A stretch of DNA of 15,152 bases. It comes from CAIWXH01 sp964555675. GTDB lineage: Bacteria > Chloroflexota > Chloroflexia > Chloroflexales > Chloroflexaceae. The position numbers and the translations under genes were made by a program. Shown piece by piece: positions 1 through 7,599 of the stretch (position 1 is the stretch's first letter; each line of letters begins with the position of its first letter). A model generated the notes under the pieces. The model was not told the DNA's origin and ran no database searches. It saw nothing but the letters and a program-made list of their open reading frames with translations. The stretch is from positions 1 through 15,152 of the forward strand of contig CAZKTU010000159.1 in the NCBI GenBank assembly GCA_964555675.1. The letters run 5' to 3'.

Positions 1-1868
1 GGCTCGACGCCCGCCCCGCTTTGGCCGAATGCGCTCAGGCCGGGCCAGAGGCGCTTCTTTTCGTCGGGCGGGTACTCGTAGAAGCCGCCGCCCGCGGCCC
101 GGCCCTTGCGGCCGAACTCCTCGACCATGCGGCGCAGCACGGCCTCGCCCGGGCCAGGGGTGTAGGTCTGACCTGCGGCGCTGGCGGCGGCCCGGTTCTC
201 GTCCGAGATCGCCAGGGCCAGGCTGAGGCTGACCTCGTCGACCAGGGCCAGGGGGCCGGTGGGGAAGCCGGCCATGAGCGCGGCCTGCTCGATCGCGGCG
301 GGCGGCAGGCCCTCGGCGAGCATGGCCGTGGCCTCGTCGAGGAAGGTGCGGATGACCCGCGAGGTGAAGAAGCCGCGCGAGTCGTTGACCACGATCGGCA
401 GCTTGCCGATCTGCTGGACGAAGTCGTAGGCCCGGGCCACGGTCGCGGCGCTGGTGCCCTTGCCGCGTACGATCTCGACCAGCTGCATACGGTCGACCGG
501 CGAGAAGAAGTGCAGCCCGACGAAGCGCTCGGGGTGGGCCGAGGCCGTCGCCAGGCCCGTGATCGGCAGGGTCGAGGTGTTCGAGGCCCAGACCCCGTCG
601 GGCGCCAGCAGGGGCTCGAGCTCGCGGGTGACCCGCTGCTTCAGCTCGCTCTGCTCGAAGACCGCCTCGATGATCAGGTCGCAGCCGGCCAGCGCCTCGC
701 CGTCGGCGGTGGCCGTGATGCGGGCCAGCAGCTGTTCCTGCTGCTCGGCGCTCATCTGGCCGCGCTCGACCCGCCGGCCGGTGACGCGGGCGCTGTAGGC
801 TTTGCCGCGCTCGGCCTGTTCGAGGGTCATGTCGCGCAGCACCACGGGCAGGCCGCGGGCGGCGCAGGCGTAGGCGATGCCGCTGCCCATCATGCCCGCG
901 CCCAGGACGCCGACCCGCGTGGCCTTCCAGCGGGCGGGGCCGGACGGGCGCGAGGCCCCGGCCTTGACCTCATTCATCTGGAAGAAGAAGGTGCCGATCA
1001 TGTTCCTGGCCACCTGGCCGCTGAGCAGCCCGGCGAAGGCCCGGCTCTCGAGCCGGCAGGCGGTGGCGAAGTCGACCTGGGCGCCCTCGACGGCGGCGGC
1101 CAGGATGGCGGCCGGGGCCGGGTAGACGCCGCGGGTCTTCTCGATCAGCATGGCCGGGGCCACCATCAGCTTCTGGGCCAGCTGGGGGCTGGAGGGGGCG
1201 CCGCCGGGCAGTTTGTACCCCTTCTCGTCCCAGGGCTGGGTCGGGGTCGGGTTCGCGGCGATCCAGGCTCGGGCCTGGGCCAGCAGGTCGTCGCCGTCGC
1301 TGGCCAGGCTTGCCAGGCCAAGCCGCGCGGCCTCCTGCGGGCCGAACAGGCGGCCCTCTTGTACGAAGGGCATGGCCGCCTCGAGGCCGAGCAGGCGCAC
1401 CGTGCGCACCAGCCCACCGCCCCCGGGCAGCAGGCCGAGGGTCACCTCGGGCAGGCCGAGCTGCAGGCCGGGCGCGTCGAGCACGACGCGGTGATGGCAG
1501 GCCAGGGCTAGCTCCCACCCCCCGCCGAGGGCCGCGCCGGCGATCGCGGCCACCACGGGGCGGCCGAGCAGCTCGAGACGCCTGAGCAGGGCCTTGGTCG
1601 CCTCGCTGAGGGCGAAGATCTCGGCGGCCTGGTCGCGCCCGATCGACAGCAGCCAGCGCAGGTCGGCGCCGGCGAGGAAGGTGGGCTTGGCGCTGGCGAT
1701 GATCACGCCGGCGAGCTGCTCGCGCTCGGCCTCGAGCCGGTCGATCGCCGCCGTCAGGGCCGGGCCGAACTGCTGGTCGACCAGGTTGACCGCGCTGTCG
1801 GGCCAGTCCATGGTCAGCGTGACCACCCCGGCCTCGTCGCGCTCGTAGCGTACGTGGGAGTGCTGCAT
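1..1868 (-). CDS. fadJ: Fused enoyl-CoA hydratase / 3-hydroxyacyl-CoA dehydrogenase, C-terminus cut by window edge
   Basis: This is the alpha-subunit type enzyme of beta-oxidation: it hydrates 2-enoyl-CoA and then oxidises the 3-hydroxyacyl-CoA with NAD. I translated the minus strand from the ATG at 1866-1868; the frame stays open to base 1, giving 622 visible residues. FadB/FadJ are usually about 715-730, so roughly the last 100 residues (second C-terminal dehydrogenase domain) lie outside. The crotonase domain (about 1-190) has AGAD near residue 67 and both catalytic glutamates, E119 in GGGWE and E141 in LPE. The NAD fold starts at RVGVLGAG (318-325) with GxGxxG at G323/G325/G328. The dehydrogenase active site shows H453 in GLHFFSP and E465 in LVEIV. 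The start lies 8 nt after the thiolase stop and its Shine-Dalgarno GAGG overlaps that stop, so translation is probably coupled. It is the last visible gene of the minus-strand operon. I am confident of the function; FadB versus FadJ naming is arbitrary. Confidence 0.95.
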   Translation of the reverse strand, partial: MQHSHVRYERDEAGVVTLTMDWPDSAVNLVDQQFGPALTAAIDRLEAEREQLAGVIIASAKPTFLAGADLRWLLSIGRDQAAEIFALSEATKALLRRLELLGRPVVAAIAGAALGGGWELALACHHRVVLDAPGLQLGLPEVTLGLLPGGGGLVRTVRLLGLEAAMPFVQEGRLFGPQEAARLGLASLASDGDDLLAQARAWIAANPTPTQPWDEKGYKLPGGAPSSPQLAQKLMVAPAMLIEKTRGVYPAPAAILAAAVEGAQVDFATACRLESRAFAGLLSGQVARNMIGTFFFQMNEVKAGASRPSGPARWKATRVGVLGAGMMGSGIAYACAARGLPVVLRDMTLEQAERGKAYSARVTGRRVERGQMSAEQQEQLLARITATADGEALAGCDLIIEAVFEQSELKQRVTRELEPLLAPDGVWASNTSTLPITGLATASAHPERFVGLHFFSPVDRMQLVEIVRGKGTSAATVARAYDFVQQIGKLPIVVNDSRGFFTSRVIRTFLDEATAMLAEGLPPAAIEQAALMAGFPTGPLALVDEVSLSLALAISDENRAAASAAGQTYTPGPGEAVLRRMVEEFGRKGRAAGGGFYEYPPDEKKRLWPGLSAFGQSGAGVE

Positions 1869-1874
1869 AATGAT

Positions 1875-1879
1875 CCTCA
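1875..1879 (-). promoter_or_regulatory. Ribosome binding site of the hydratase/dehydrogenase gene overlapping the thiolase stop
   Basis: On the minus strand the thiolase TGA (1877-1879) is part of TGAGG, whose GAGG (1875-1878) lies 6 nt before the ATG at 1866-1868. This fixes the start and indicates coupled translation. Confidence 0.7.
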
Positions 1880-3082
1880 AAGGCGCTCGATCACGGTGGC
1901 GATGCCCATGCCGCCGCCGACGCAGAGCGCGGCGAGGCCGCGGCGCAGGTTCTGGCGTTCGAGCTCGTCGAGCAGGGTGCCGAGGATGATCGCGCCGGTG
2001 GCGCCGAGGGGGTGGCCGAGGGCGATCGAGCCGCCGTTGACGTTGATGCGCTCGCCGTCGACCCCGCTCTCGCGCTGGAAGCGTAACACCACCGAGGCGA
2101 AGGCCTCGTTGATCTCGAACAGGTCGATCGCGTCGAAGCTCAGGCCGGCGCGCTCGAGGGCCAGGCGGGCCGCGGGGGCGGGGCCGGTGAGCATGATCGT
2201 CGGCTCGGCGCCGGTGACCGCGGCCGAGACGATGCGCGCCCGCGGGGTCAGGCCGAGGGCGCGGCCGCGCTCTTCGGAGCCGATCAGCATGAGGGCCGCG
2301 CCGTCGACGATGCCCGAGGAGTTGCCCGCCGTGTGCACGTGGTTGATCCGCTCGACCTGCGGGTAGCGCCGCAGGGCCACGGCGTCGTAGCCGAGGGCGC
2401 CCATCTGAGCGAAGGCCGGCTTGAGCTTGGCCAGGCCCGCCGGGGTGGTGTCGGGGCGCAGGTACTCGTCCTCGGCGAGGATGCACAGGCCGTTGGCGTC
2501 GCGCACGGGCACGACCGAGCGGGCGAAACGCCCGGCGGCGCGGGCGGCGGCGGCGCGGCGCTGCGACTCGACGGCGAAGGCGTCGACCTGCTCGCGGCTG
2601 TAGCCGTCGAGGGTGGCGATCAGGTCGGCGCCGATGCCCTGGGGCACGAAGCCGATCGCCAGGCTGGTGGCCGGGTCGCTCATAATCGCGCCGCCGTCGC
2701 TGCCGATCGGCACGCGCGACATCGACTCGACACCCCCGGCGAGCACCAGTTGCTCCCAGCCCGAGCGCACCTTGGCGGCGGCCAGGTTCACGGCCTCGAG
2801 CCCGCTGGCGCAGAAGCGGTTGAGCTGCACCCCGGGCACGCGCCAATCCCACCCGGCGGCCAGGGCCGCGGTCTTGGCGATGTCGGCGCCCTGGTCGCCG
2901 ATCGGCGTGACACAGCCCAGCACCACGTCCTCGATCGCGGCGGGGTCGAGGTCGGTGCGGCGCTGCAGCTCGTGCATCAGGCCGGTCAGCAGGCTGATGG
3001 GCTTGACCTCGTGGAGCGAGCCGTCGGCTTTGCCGCGGCCGCGGGGCGTGCGGATCGCCTCAAAGATATAGGCTTCGGGCAT
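1877..3082 (-). CDS. Acetyl-CoA C-acyltransferase (thiolase), FadA/FadI type
   Basis: This is a 401-residue thiolase, the usual length, which releases acetyl-CoA (or propionyl-CoA from 2-methyl substrates) from a 3-ketoacyl-CoA. All three catalytic elements are visible: nucleophile C91 in NRFCASG, H357 in GHPLGATGA, and C387 in CVGGGMG near the C-terminus. The NEAFA motif is at 325-329. The residues after the first cysteine and the ending ATVIERL are typical of degradative thiolases paired with FadB/FadJ-type proteins, not biosynthetic acetoacetyl-CoA thiolases, although sequence alone does not fix chain length. The gene sits 9 nt after the acyl-CoA dehydrogenase stop and 8 nt before the hydratase/dehydrogenase, completing a trifunctional-type pair. 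Its Shine-Dalgarno GAGGT (3089-3093) overlaps the stop codon of the upstream gene. Confidence 0.95.
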   Translation of the reverse strand: MPEAYIFEAIRTPRGRGKADGSLHEVKPISLLTGLMHELQRRTDLDPAAIEDVVLGCVTPIGDQGADIAKTAALAAGWDWRVPGVQLNRFCASGLEAVNLAAAKVRSGWEQLVLAGGVESMSRVPIGSDGGAIMSDPATSLAIGFVPQGIGADLIATLDGYSREQVDAFAVESQRRAAAARAAGRFARSVVPVRDANGLCILAEDEYLRPDTTPAGLAKLKPAFAQMGALGYDAVALRRYPQVERINHVHTAGNSSGIVDGAALMLIGSEERGRALGLTPRARIVSAAVTGAEPTIMLTGPAPAARLALERAGLSFDAIDLFEINEAFASVVLRFQRESGVDGERINVNGGSIALGHPLGATGAIILGTLLDELERQNLRRGLAALCVGGGMGIATVIERL

Positions 3083-3088
3083 GGGGTG

Positions 3089-3094
3089 ACCTCA
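3089..3094 (-). promoter_or_regulatory. Ribosome binding site of the thiolase gene overlapping the acyl-CoA dehydrogenase stop
   Basis: The minus strand reads TGAGGT: the dehydrogenase stop TGA (3092-3094) shares bases with GAGGT (3089-3093), 6 nt before the thiolase ATG at 3080-3082. Same arrangement as at the following junction. Confidence 0.7.
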
Positions 3095-4237
3095 CTTGGG
3101 GAACAGCGAGCGCCCGATGATCTCTTTCATGATCTCGGAGGTGCCGCCGTGGATGGTCTGCACGCGGGCGTCGAGGAAGGCGCGGGCGATCGGGTACTCG
3201 CGCATATAGCCGTAGCCGCCGTGCAGCTGCAGGCAGCGGTCGACCACGCGGGTCTGCAGCTCGGTGGTCCACAACTTGGCCATCGAGGCCTCTTCGGTGC
3301 TGAGTTTGCCGGCGACATGGGCCTCGATACAGCGGTCGACGAAGACGCGGCCGACGCTCAGCTCGGTCTTCAGCTCGGCCAGCAGGAAGCGCGAGTGCTG
3401 GAAGTCGCCGATCGGCTTGCCGAAGGCGCTGCGCTCGGCGCAGTAGGCCAGGGTCCACTCGAAGGCGGCCTCGGCGGCGGCGATCGCGCTGACCGCGATC
3501 GTCAGGCGCTCCTGGGGCAGCTCGCCCATCAGATAGGCGAAGCCGCGGCCCTCCTCGCCGAGCAGGTTGGCGACGGGGACGCGCACCTCGTCGAAGAAGA
3601 GCTCGGCGGTGTCCTGGGCGTGCAGGCCGAGCTTCTCGAGGTTGCGGCCGCGGCTGAAGCCGGGCATGCCGCGCTCGACCACCAGCAGGCTGATGCCCTT
3701 GTGGCCGGCGGCGGGGTCGGTGCGCGCGACTACGATCACCAGGTCGCTATTGATCCCATTGGAGATGAAGGTCTTCTGGCCGCTGAGGATGTAGTGGTCG
3801 CCCTCGCGGCGGGCGCTGGTGCGGATGCCGGCTAGGTCGCTGCCGGCCGAGGGCTCGGTCATGGCGATCGCGGCGATCCACTCGCCGCCGGCGACGCGGG
3901 GCAGCCAGCGGCGGCGCTGCTCGCCGCTGGCGTGATGCACGAGGTAGGGGATGACGATGTCGTTGTGGACGGCGAAGCCGACGCCCATGAAGTAGCGCCG
4001 CGCCAGCTCCTCGACGATCACCGCATTGAAGCGGAAGTCGTCGACGCCCGAGCCGCCGTCCTCCTCGGGGACGCCCAGGCTGAGGAAGCCGGCGGCCCCG
4101 GCCTTAGCCCAGAGCGCGCGCTCGACCACACCCTCGCGCTCCCAGCGCTCGTAGTGCGGCGCGATCTCGCGCTCGACAAAGGTCTGGAAGCTCTGGCGAA
4201 AGAGCTGGTGCTCGCTGGTGAAGATCGTGCGCTCCAT
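3092..4237 (-). CDS. Acyl-CoA dehydrogenase, long-chain/isovaleryl (LCAD/IVD) type
   Basis: This 381-residue FAD enzyme introduces the alpha-beta double bond in an acyl-CoA and passes electrons to electron-transfer flavoprotein. Seen: the FAD/substrate signature AMTEPSAGSDL (125-135), the QKTFISNG stretch (154-161), RSAFGKPI (269-276), and the C-terminal LHGGYGYMREYPI region (338-350). The position that holds the catalytic Glu in medium- and short-chain enzymes (within an xEGTxEI motif) is glycine here, G364 in IHGGTSEI. That is the pattern of LCAD and isovaleryl-CoA dehydrogenase, which take their base from the middle helix. The candidate base is E243 in LPQERL. The enzyme should therefore be active, and the subtype allows long or branched substrates. 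Its ATG is preceded by AGGAGGT at good spacing. No ETF gene is visible in the window. Confidence 0.93.
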   Translation of the reverse strand: MERTIFTSEHQLFRQSFQTFVEREIAPHYERWEREGVVERALWAKAGAAGFLSLGVPEEDGGSGVDDFRFNAVIVEELARRYFMGVGFAVHNDIVIPYLVHHASGEQRRRWLPRVAGGEWIAAIAMTEPSAGSDLAGIRTSARREGDHYILSGQKTFISNGINSDLVIVVARTDPAAGHKGISLLVVERGMPGFSRGRNLEKLGLHAQDTAELFFDEVRVPVANLLGEEGRGFAYLMGELPQERLTIAVSAIAAAEAAFEWTLAYCAERSAFGKPIGDFQHSRFLLAELKTELSVGRVFVDRCIEAHVAGKLSTEEASMAKLWTTELQTRVVDRCLQLHGGYGYMREYPIARAFLDARVQTIHGGTSEIMKEIIGRSLFPK

Positions 4238-4288
4238 CAGACCTCCTCATACGTAGCGTCGCCATCCCCTACCGAACAGAACCGGCCC

Positions 4289-4930
4289 CTAGGCCGAAAC
4301 CTCGCCGTAGCGGTCGAAGTAGACCATCTCGGCCAGGGGGCGACGGTCGAGCTTCTTGGGGAAGGGCTTGACCGGCCAGCCCAAGGTTACCACAGCGGCG
4401 GTGGCCACTCCGTCAGGAATGTGCAGCAGCTCGCGCATCTGGGGCTCGTAGTGGCAGAGCAGCGTGGTCAGCGACGAGCCGAGGCCCTCGTCGCGGGCCT
4501 TAAGGATCATATTCTGCACGGCGGGGTAGATCGAGGCCCCGTAGACCACCGTGGGGCGGTCGAGCTCGAGGTCGGTGGGGTGGATGTCGTCGAGCTTGGC
4601 GCAGACCACAACATGGACCGGGCAGACGTCCATGTGCTGGGCGAAGTGGTCGGCGTCGGCCAGCAGGCGCGGCATCTCATTCGAGCCGATGCCGATCATG
4701 CCCTCCTTAGCGGCGGCCATATAGCCATTCCAGGGCTCCAGGTACCAGTTCTTCAGCTGGGTCCGCAGGGCCTGGTCGCGCACCACCAGGAAGCGCACCG
4801 GCTGGCGGTTGCCGCCCTGGGGCGCGTAGCGGGCGGCGTCGAGCACGCGCATGAGCACGTCGTCGGCGATCGGGTCCGGCTTGTAGTAGCGGCAGGACCC
4901 GGTGGTCATGATGGCTTCGGTGACTTCCAC
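4289..4930 (-). CDS. Nitroreductase-family FMN oxidoreductase
   Basis: The protein is 213 residues from a GTG start, matching single-domain nitroreductases. Seen: an N-terminal phosphate-binding type segment GSCRYYKPDPI (11-21), the family motif APQGGNRQP (36-44), and a C-terminal flavin-site segment EGLGSSLTTL (148-157) after ASIYPAVQNM. These C-terminal features resemble the mycobacterial Rv3368c-like group more than NfsA/NfsB or the B12 ligand enzyme BluB. I chose the GTG at 4928-4930 because AGAGGAGA (4937-4944) lies 6 nt upstream; an open frame continues further upstream but would overlap the preceding synthetase gene. The gene lies between acyl-CoA synthetase (53-nt gap) and acyl-CoA dehydrogenase (51-nt gap), so it is probably co-transcribed. 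The real substrate is unknown. A role in oxidation or reduction of a CoA-ester or quinone-like intermediate is inference only. Confidence 0.88.
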   Translation of the reverse strand: MEVTEAIMTTGSCRYYKPDPIADDVLMRVLDAARYAPQGGNRQPVRFLVVRDQALRTQLKNWYLEPWNGYMAAAKEGMIGIGSNEMPRLLADADHFAQHMDVCPVHVVVCAKLDDIHPTDLELDRPTVVYGASIYPAVQNMILKARDEGLGSSLTTLLCHYEPQMRELLHIPDGVATAAVVTLGWPVKPFPKKLDRRPLAEMVYFDRYGEVSA

Positions 4931-4983
4931 GCTGTGTCTCCTCTTTGAGTGCTGCTGACGCTCGCCTGGGGTGGGGTCGTTGT

Positions 4984-6588
4984 CTATGAGCCCGCCACGG
5001 CCTGGTCGACCGGGGCGCGGCGTAGCTCGCGCTTGAGGATCTTGCCCTGGGTGTCGCGGGGCAGGGCCTCGACCAGGTGCACTGCCTTGGGCAGCTTGAA
5101 GGGGGCCAGCTGCTCGCGACAGTGGGCGAGCAGGGCCTCGGGGGTGACCTCGACGCCGGGCCGGGGCACCACGAAGGCCGTGACCGCCTCGCTCCACTTC
5201 TCGTCGGGCAGGCCCACCACGGCGGCCATGAGCACGGCCGGGTGCTGGTTGAGGGCCCGCTCGACCTCTTGCGACGAGACGTTCATGCCGCCGGTCTTGA
5301 TCATATCCTTGGCCCGGTCGTAGAAGAAGAGGTTGCCCTCGGCGTCCTGGCGCACAATATCGTTGGTGTGCAGCCAGCCGTCGCGGAAGACCTCATCGGT
5401 GCGGGCCTCGTCTTTGTAGTAGCCGAGCATGGCCGAGGGCGAGCGGCAGATCAGCTCGCCGACCTCGGCGTCGTTGCCCGCGGCGTCGACCACGCGCACC
5501 TCGAGCTGAGGCACGGGCCGCCCGATCCACGAGGGATCCTGCCCGGGCACATCGTCGAGCGAGCGGAACCAGCCCACGCTGCCCAGCTGGGTCAGCTCGG
5601 ACTGGCCCCAGTAGGTGCCCCACATCAGGTTGGGCGCCACCTGCGACCAGGCCTCGAACATACTGCGCGGCATAGTGCCGCCGTAGGTGATCGCCCGCTC
5701 CATGCAGGCCACGTCGGCCGTGGCGAAGTCGGGGAGCTGGGCCATGGCCAGGAAGAAGGTCGGCGTCTGGGCCATCAGGGTCACCCGCTCGCGGGCGATC
5801 ATGCTCAGGGCCGACTGGGCGTCGATCGCGTGGACCAGGATGAGCGTCGCGCCGACCACCGTGATTGTGGTCATGCTGCCCAGGCCGGCGATAGTGTGGA
5901 AGGGCATCAGGAAGAGCCAGATATCGGCGGGCTTGATCCCGAGCGCGTTCATCCAGGCCGGGCTGGTGCCGATCAGGTAGTTGCGGTGGGTGATCATCAC
6001 GCCCTTGGGGAAGGCCTCGGTGCCGCTGGTGTACTGCAGCATGGCCACATCGTGCTCGATCACGTCGCTCTCCGGCTCGTCGGCCGAGTGCTCGGCGAGG
6101 CACGCGCTGAAGCGGGCCCAGCCCTCGGGGGCGGGGCTCTCGACAATGTCGCTGAGCACGAAGCGGGCGACGCCGGGCAGCTGGGCGGCCATGGCCGCGA
6201 CGCGCGGGGCGAAGGCGCCCTCGACGATCATGACCTTCGGCTCGGCATGGCCGACCTGGTAGGCGATCTCGCGCTCGGTGAAGGTGAAGTTGATCCCGGT
6301 GAAGACCGCGCCCAGCTTCAGGCAGGCGTACCAGGCGGTGACGAAGTCGGGGCTGTTGCGCGACATCATCGCCACCACATCGCCCTTGGCCACGCCCATG
6401 GCCCGCAGGCTGTTGGCGAAGCGGTTGACGCGGGCGTTGAGCGTGCCGTAGGTGTGGACCTGGCGCGAGCCGTCGGGGTGGTAGAAGATCACCGCGGGCT
6501 TGTCGGGGGTGTGCTGGGCGTGGCGGCGCAGCTGGTCGCCGAGGGTCGCGCGACCGACCATCTGCCTGTGGCGGGCGGGTAGCTCCAT
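4984..6588 (-). CDS. AMP-forming acyl-CoA synthetase / ligase (ANL superfamily)
   Basis: The protein activates a carboxylic acid with ATP and CoA through an acyl-adenylate. It has 534 residues, usual for short/medium/long-chain acyl-CoA ligases. Seen in order: phosphate-binding loop YTSGTEAFPKG (186-196), a variant of the common SGTTGxPKG; GTYWGQSELT (324-333), the A5 substrate/adenine site; GWLHTNDI with D410 (A7); YDRAKDMIKTGG with R425 (hinge and A8); and catalytic K516 in RDTQGKILK (A10). The ATG at 6586-6588 has a perfect AGGAGGT (6596-6602) that overlaps the TAG of the upstream TetR gene. As the only activating enzyme in the operon, it most likely makes the CoA ester that the mutase and beta-oxidation enzymes use. 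Substrate chain length and branching cannot be read from the sequence. Confidence 0.93.
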   Translation of the reverse strand: MELPARHRQMVGRATLGDQLRRHAQHTPDKPAVIFYHPDGSRQVHTYGTLNARVNRFANSLRAMGVAKGDVVAMMSRNSPDFVTAWYACLKLGAVFTGINFTFTEREIAYQVGHAEPKVMIVEGAFAPRVAAMAAQLPGVARFVLSDIVESPAPEGWARFSACLAEHSADEPESDVIEHDVAMLQYTSGTEAFPKGVMITHRNYLIGTSPAWMNALGIKPADIWLFLMPFHTIAGLGSMTTITVVGATLILVHAIDAQSALSMIARERVTLMAQTPTFFLAMAQLPDFATADVACMERAITYGGTMPRSMFEAWSQVAPNLMWGTYWGQSELTQLGSVGWFRSLDDVPGQDPSWIGRPVPQLEVRVVDAAGNDAEVGELICRSPSAMLGYYKDEARTDEVFRDGWLHTNDIVRQDAEGNLFFYDRAKDMIKTGGMNVSSQEVERALNQHPAVLMAAVVGLPDEKWSEAVTAFVVPRPGVEVTPEALLAHCREQLAPFKLPKAVHLVEALPRDTQGKILKRELRRAPVDQAVAGS

Positions 6589-6595
6589 CGTTGGA

Positions 6596-6603
6596 ACCTC
6601 CTA
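6596..6603 (-). promoter_or_regulatory. Ribosome binding site of the acyl-CoA synthetase gene overlapping the TetR stop
   Basis: The minus strand reads TAGGAGGT: the TetR stop TAG (6601-6603) merges into a perfect AGGAGGT (6596-6602) located 7 nt before the synthetase ATG. The strength of the site suggests the enzyme is translated well even if the regulator is not. Confidence 0.72.
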
Positions 6604-7206
6604 GCTTGGCTCTCGCCGCGCGGCGAGCAAGTGGTTGACGGCGAGGTCGCAATAGGCCGTGGCGACCTCGGCCAGGGTCAGCGGCCCTTCGGGCCTGAAC
6701 CAGTGATTGATCCCGTTGACCATATCGAGCAGGGCGATCGCGGCCAGGCGCGGGTTGGCCACCTGGAAGGCGCCCGCGGCCACGCCGGCCTCGATAAAGC
6801 TCTGGAGTGCGCGCTGGTAGTCGCGCAGGTAGCCGGCGATCTCGGCGGCCTGCTCGGGCCTGAGCGAGCGCAACTCGGCCTGGGCGGTCGAGATCCAGTT
6901 GCGCCGCTGCCAGCGCCGCTCGATATGCTGCTGTAAGAAGCGCGTCAGCCGCTCGGCGAACGGCTCGGGGCCATCGAGCAGGGGCAGCAGCTCGACGATG
7001 AAGTCGCGGGTCACCCCCAGGCTGATCTGGTAGAGCAGATCGGTCTTCGAGGTGTAGTAGTGGTAGAGGCTCGAGGCCCGCACGCCCACGCCCTCGGCGA
7101 TCGTGCGCATACCCACCGCGCCGTAGCCCCGCTCGTAGAAGAGCCGGGCGGCGTGGTCGAGGATGGCCGCGATGCGCGGGGTGTCGGCGAGCTCACTCTG
7201 GGTCAC
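6601..7206 (-). CDS. TetR/AcrR-family transcriptional regulator
   Basis: This is a 201-residue repressor-type protein. The N-terminal DNA-binding domain spans about residues 11-57; the helix-turn-helix is TIAEGVGVRASSLYHYYTSK (35-54), a textbook TetR recognition helix ending in YHYYTSK. The rest is the ligand/dimer domain. Its C-terminal stretch NGINHWFRPEGPL (164-176) resembles acyl-CoA-sensing members of the KstR2/FadR type, which suggests, but does not prove, a CoA-ester inducer. Translation starts at a GTG (7204-7206) with GGAGG at 7211-7215, and the gene overlaps the end of the B12-binding subunit gene by 14 nt, so it is embedded in the operon. The perfect palindrome at 9238-9249, next to the operon promoter, is its likely operator; the protein would then repress its own operon until a pathway intermediate is present. 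Confidence 0.93.
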   Translation of the reverse strand: MTQSELADTPRIAAILDHAARLFYERGYGAVGMRTIAEGVGVRASSLYHYYTSKTDLLYQISLGVTRDFIVELLPLLDGPEPFAERLTRFLQQHIERRWQRRNWISTAQAELRSLRPEQAAEIAGYLRDYQRALQSFIEAGVAAGAFQVANPRLAAIALLDMVNGINHWFRPEGPLTLAEVATAYCDLAVNHLLAARREPS

Positions 7207-7597
7207 GGGCCCTCCGCTGGGCGACCGCCTCGCGGGCGGTGGCGACGATCGCGTCGAGGGCTGAGCCAGGCGGGAAGACCGCGATGCCCCTGGCGCGCAG
7301 GGCTGCGGCCGCCGCCGGCGGGATGGTGCCGCCCACCAGGATGGGCAGCTCGGCGTCGACCTCGCGCACGCGGGCGATCGCCCGCTCGGCCACCTCGACC
7401 CGCCCGCCGATATTCAGCCCGACCAGCTCGACGTCCTCCTCGAGGGCCGCCGCGGCGATCTGCTCGGCCGTGGCCATGCCCAGCATCACCACCTCGAACC
7501 CGGCGTCGCGCAGCGCGTGCGAGACCACCGTCACGCCGCGCCAGTGGCCGTCGAGGCCGGTCTTCGCAATCAGCACTTTTCCTGGTGTGTTTGACAT
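7193..7597 (-). CDS. Cobalamin-binding small subunit of an acyl-CoA mutase
   Basis: This 134-residue stand-alone B12-binding domain corresponds to the C-terminal domain of methylmalonyl-CoA mutase and to the small subunits of isobutyryl- and 2-hydroxyisobutyryl-CoA mutases. The lower-ligand motif DxHxxG is complete (D16, H18, G21 in GLDGHWRG), so H18 should coordinate cobalt with base-off binding. The later GG motif is present (G89-G90 in VGGTIPP). The middle SxL motif is altered: VGLNIGG (59-65) has N62 where serine is usual. The ATG follows the mutase stop by only 2 nt within an AT-rich stretch without a clear Shine-Dalgarno, so it is probably translated by ribosomes finishing the mutase, which suits a 1:1 complex. 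Its 3' end overlaps the TetR gene. Confidence 0.93.
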   Translation of the reverse strand: MSNTPGKVLIAKTGLDGHWRGVTVVSHALRDAGFEVVMLGMATAEQIAAAALEEDVELVGLNIGGRVEVAERAIARVREVDAELPILVGGTIPPAAAAALRARGIAVFPPGSALDAIVATAREAVAQRRARDPE

Positions 7598-7599
7598 AA

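Noticed and set aside
21..1511. Long plus-strand open frame of 496 codons opposite the hydratase/dehydrogenase gene
   Set aside because: Its protein is low-complexity Gly/Ala/Arg/Gln-rich and without a domain; it is the antisense shadow of a GC-rich gene whose own frame has all catalytic motifs.
2333..3835. 500-codon plus-strand open frame across thiolase and acyl-CoA dehydrogenase
   Set aside because: It spans two real genes of the opposite strand and their junction, has biased composition and no recognisable motif. The similar frames at 5077-6582 and 7918-9117 are rejected for the same reason.
4289..4930. BluB (lower-ligand synthesis) as identity of the flavoprotein, tempting because of the B12 enzyme nearby
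   Set aside because: The C-terminal half (ASIYPAVQNM, EGLGSSLTTL) resembles Rv3368c-like nitroreductases and I do not see BluB's characteristic segments.
4931..5197. Extended N-terminus of the nitroreductase up to an upstream start at 5197
   Set aside because: The extra residues are proline/arginine-rich, overlap the synthetase gene and lack a ribosome binding site, whereas the GTG at 4928-4930 has AGAGGAGA and gives the family's normal length.
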